DNA of 64,000 nt from Chryseobacterium luteum (lineage in GTDB: Bacteria; Bacteroidota; Bacteroidia; Flavobacteriales; Weeksellaceae), in the NCBI RefSeq assembly GCF_000737785.1, contig NZ_JPRO01000001.1, positions 558,001-622,000 on the forward strand. The letters run 5' to 3'. How positions within the stretch are numbered: the stretch's first letter is position 1; every line of letters starts with the position of its first letter. Shown piece by piece: positions 63,118 to 64,000 of this stretch. The position numbers were made by a program, and so were the translations under genes. The notes below the pieces were generated by a model. It did no database searches. It was not told where the DNA came from and was given only the letters and a program-made list of their open reading frames with translations.

Positions 63118-64000
63118 GTGAAGTTCAGTAAAGAATTAAAAGCTGGTGTGATTGCACTTTTAGCTATTGTAGGCTTTGTAGTGTTGTTTCAATTCATGAA
63201 AGGCAGAAGTCTTTTTACTACCGATAATATATTTTACGCAAAATATGATAATGTGGAGGGACTTGCGCAGTCATCCGCAGTTTCCATCAATGGTCTCAAA
63301 GTAGGGCAGGTCGATAAGATCATTCCCAGAACGGCAAAGGATGGAAAGATCAGTTTTGTTGTAAAAATTACGGTGGATGACAATTTCGTGTTTTCCAAAA
63401 ATTCAACCCTTGAAATCTTTGAACCTGGCCTTATGTCAGGAAAAGAAATGAGGGTAAACCTTATGTATGGTGGCCAGACTGCAAACGACGGTGACACCCT
63501 GCAGGGTACTTTCAAATTAGGAACTTTGGGAAGTCTTTCTTCTCAGGTAGGTCCGGTGAAAGATCAACTTCAAACAGTATTACATCGCGTAGACTCTCTA
63601 ATGGCTAATGCCAATCTATTGGTTGACGGGCAGAACAGAGCTGAAATCAAAGCTTTGCTTTCGAATCTTAATAAGACGGTAAGTGCTTTACAGACTACAG
63701 CAGGAAGTGTAAATTCCCTTGTGGGACACAATGACCCTAAACTTCAGAAGGTACTTGATGATGCTAGTATTACCATGCAGAGCGGAAAAGTAACTTTGGA
63801 TAAATACGGAAATCTCGCAGAAAGTATTGATACTAAAAGATTAAATGCGACAATTGCTAATTTAGATGCTACCGTAGGAAAACTTAATCAGGTTATTTCC
63901 GGCGTTGACAACGGACAGGGAAGCTTAGGAAAGCTAATGAAAGATGAGCAGCTTTACAATAATCTGAATACGGCCTCTACAAACCTGAATTCATTGATTG
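63118..64000 (+). CDS. MlaD/MCE family lipid-transport protein, N-terminal part
   Basis: The frame starts at GTG 63118 (MKFSKELKAGVIALLAIVGF) and is open to the end of the window, giving 294 residues so far. It has one N-terminal membrane anchor, an MCE domain at about residues 38-117 (FYAKYDNVEGLAQSSAVSINGLKVGQVDKI), and a long helical region with repeated Asn/Leu/Thr patterns (LNKTVSALQTTAGSVNSL). It is the probable periplasmic substrate-binding subunit for an MlaFE-type transporter such as that at 43924-45491, although the genes are some 18 kb apart. The C-terminus is outside the window. Confidence 0.9.
   Translation, partial: MKFSKELKAGVIALLAIVGFVVLFQFMKGRSLFTTDNIFYAKYDNVEGLAQSSAVSINGLKVGQVDKIIPRTAKDGKISFVVKITVDDNFVFSKNSTLEIFEPGLMSGKEMRVNLMYGGQTANDGDTLQGTFKLGTLGSLSSQVGPVKDQLQTVLHRVDSLMANANLLVDGQNRAEIKALLSNLNKTVSALQTTAGSVNSLVGHNDPKLQKVLDDASITMQSGKVTLDKYGNLAESIDTKRLNATIANLDATVGKLNQVISGVDNGQGSLGKLMKDEQLYNNLNTASTNLNSLI

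Noticed and set aside
1..64000. tRNA, rRNA and CRISPR arrays
   Set aside because: Intergenic gaps were read for tRNA-like ends, rRNA sequence and regularly spaced repeats; none was seen.

Overview
The window reads as chromosomal DNA of a flavobacterium, most likely Chryseobacterium or a close relative (Weeksellaceae). The signs are: three secreted proteins with C-terminal type IX secretion (T9SS) sorting domains; GLPGLI, DUF5687, DUF4835, DUF4251 and DUF4349 family proteins; two peptides with the MKNLKKxxRExLKxxxGG type of double-glycine leader; and many promoters with the Bacteroidota -7 box TAnnTTTG. No rRNA, tRNA, CRISPR array, integrase or transposase was seen. Nearly all of the window is coding, with short intergenic gaps that often hold clear hairpin terminators.

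Layout. 1-5.1 kb: end of a DUF4835 gene, recN, a DUF5687/ATPase export pair and a DyP peroxidase gene. 5.1-7.6 kb: an AT-rich cassette flanked by perfect 37-bp direct repeats of the dyp 3' end. It holds a broken ADP-ribosyltransferase toxin-like gene and a small downstream gene. 7.7-12.5 kb: a GG-leader Cys-rich peptide, divergent class II and class I fumarases, a small membrane protein and an AraC regulator. 12.6-26.9 kb: three T9SS cargo genes (a FISUMP-domain protein, a GH13 alpha-amylase and a reprolysin-like metalloprotease) interleaved with an amino acid permease, prfA, a small exported protein and a prolyl oligopeptidase. 27-29.7 kb: methylmalonyl-CoA mutase and a small conserved protein.

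29.7-34.8 kb is the most interesting stretch. A promoter, short leader ORF and terminator precede six co-directional genes: an unknown basic protein, RtcB RNA ligase, a minimal nucleotidyltransferase, a double zinc-ribbon protein, the release-factor homologue PrfH, and a TPR protein. RtcB with PrfH is known as a repair and rescue pair for ribosomes cut in the decoding centre. The extra genes suggest an enlarged RNA-repair island. prfH has an in-frame TAA at codon 37, so the island may be crippled or controlled in an unusual way.

34.8-45.5 kb: dipeptide epimerase, two tandem monoheme cytochrome lipoproteins, MeaB (the partner of the mutase), a DUF4251 lipoprotein, an M48 metalloprotease lipoprotein, a GLPGLI/TonB-dependent receptor operon, and an outer-membrane barrel with Mla-type lipid-transport ATPase and permease. 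45.6-51 kb: a sugar transferase and a pgi - methyltransferase - folD - queE run. 51.2-54.3 kb: TraB/GumN, an ECF sigma factor with a linked membrane protein, and a DUF4349 lipoprotein. 54.5-64 kb: a glutaryl-CoA-dehydrogenase-like enzyme, DoxX, a second GG-leader peptide, an AI-2E transporter, lon, a PpiD-like foldase and the start of an MlaD-like MCE protein that runs off the end.
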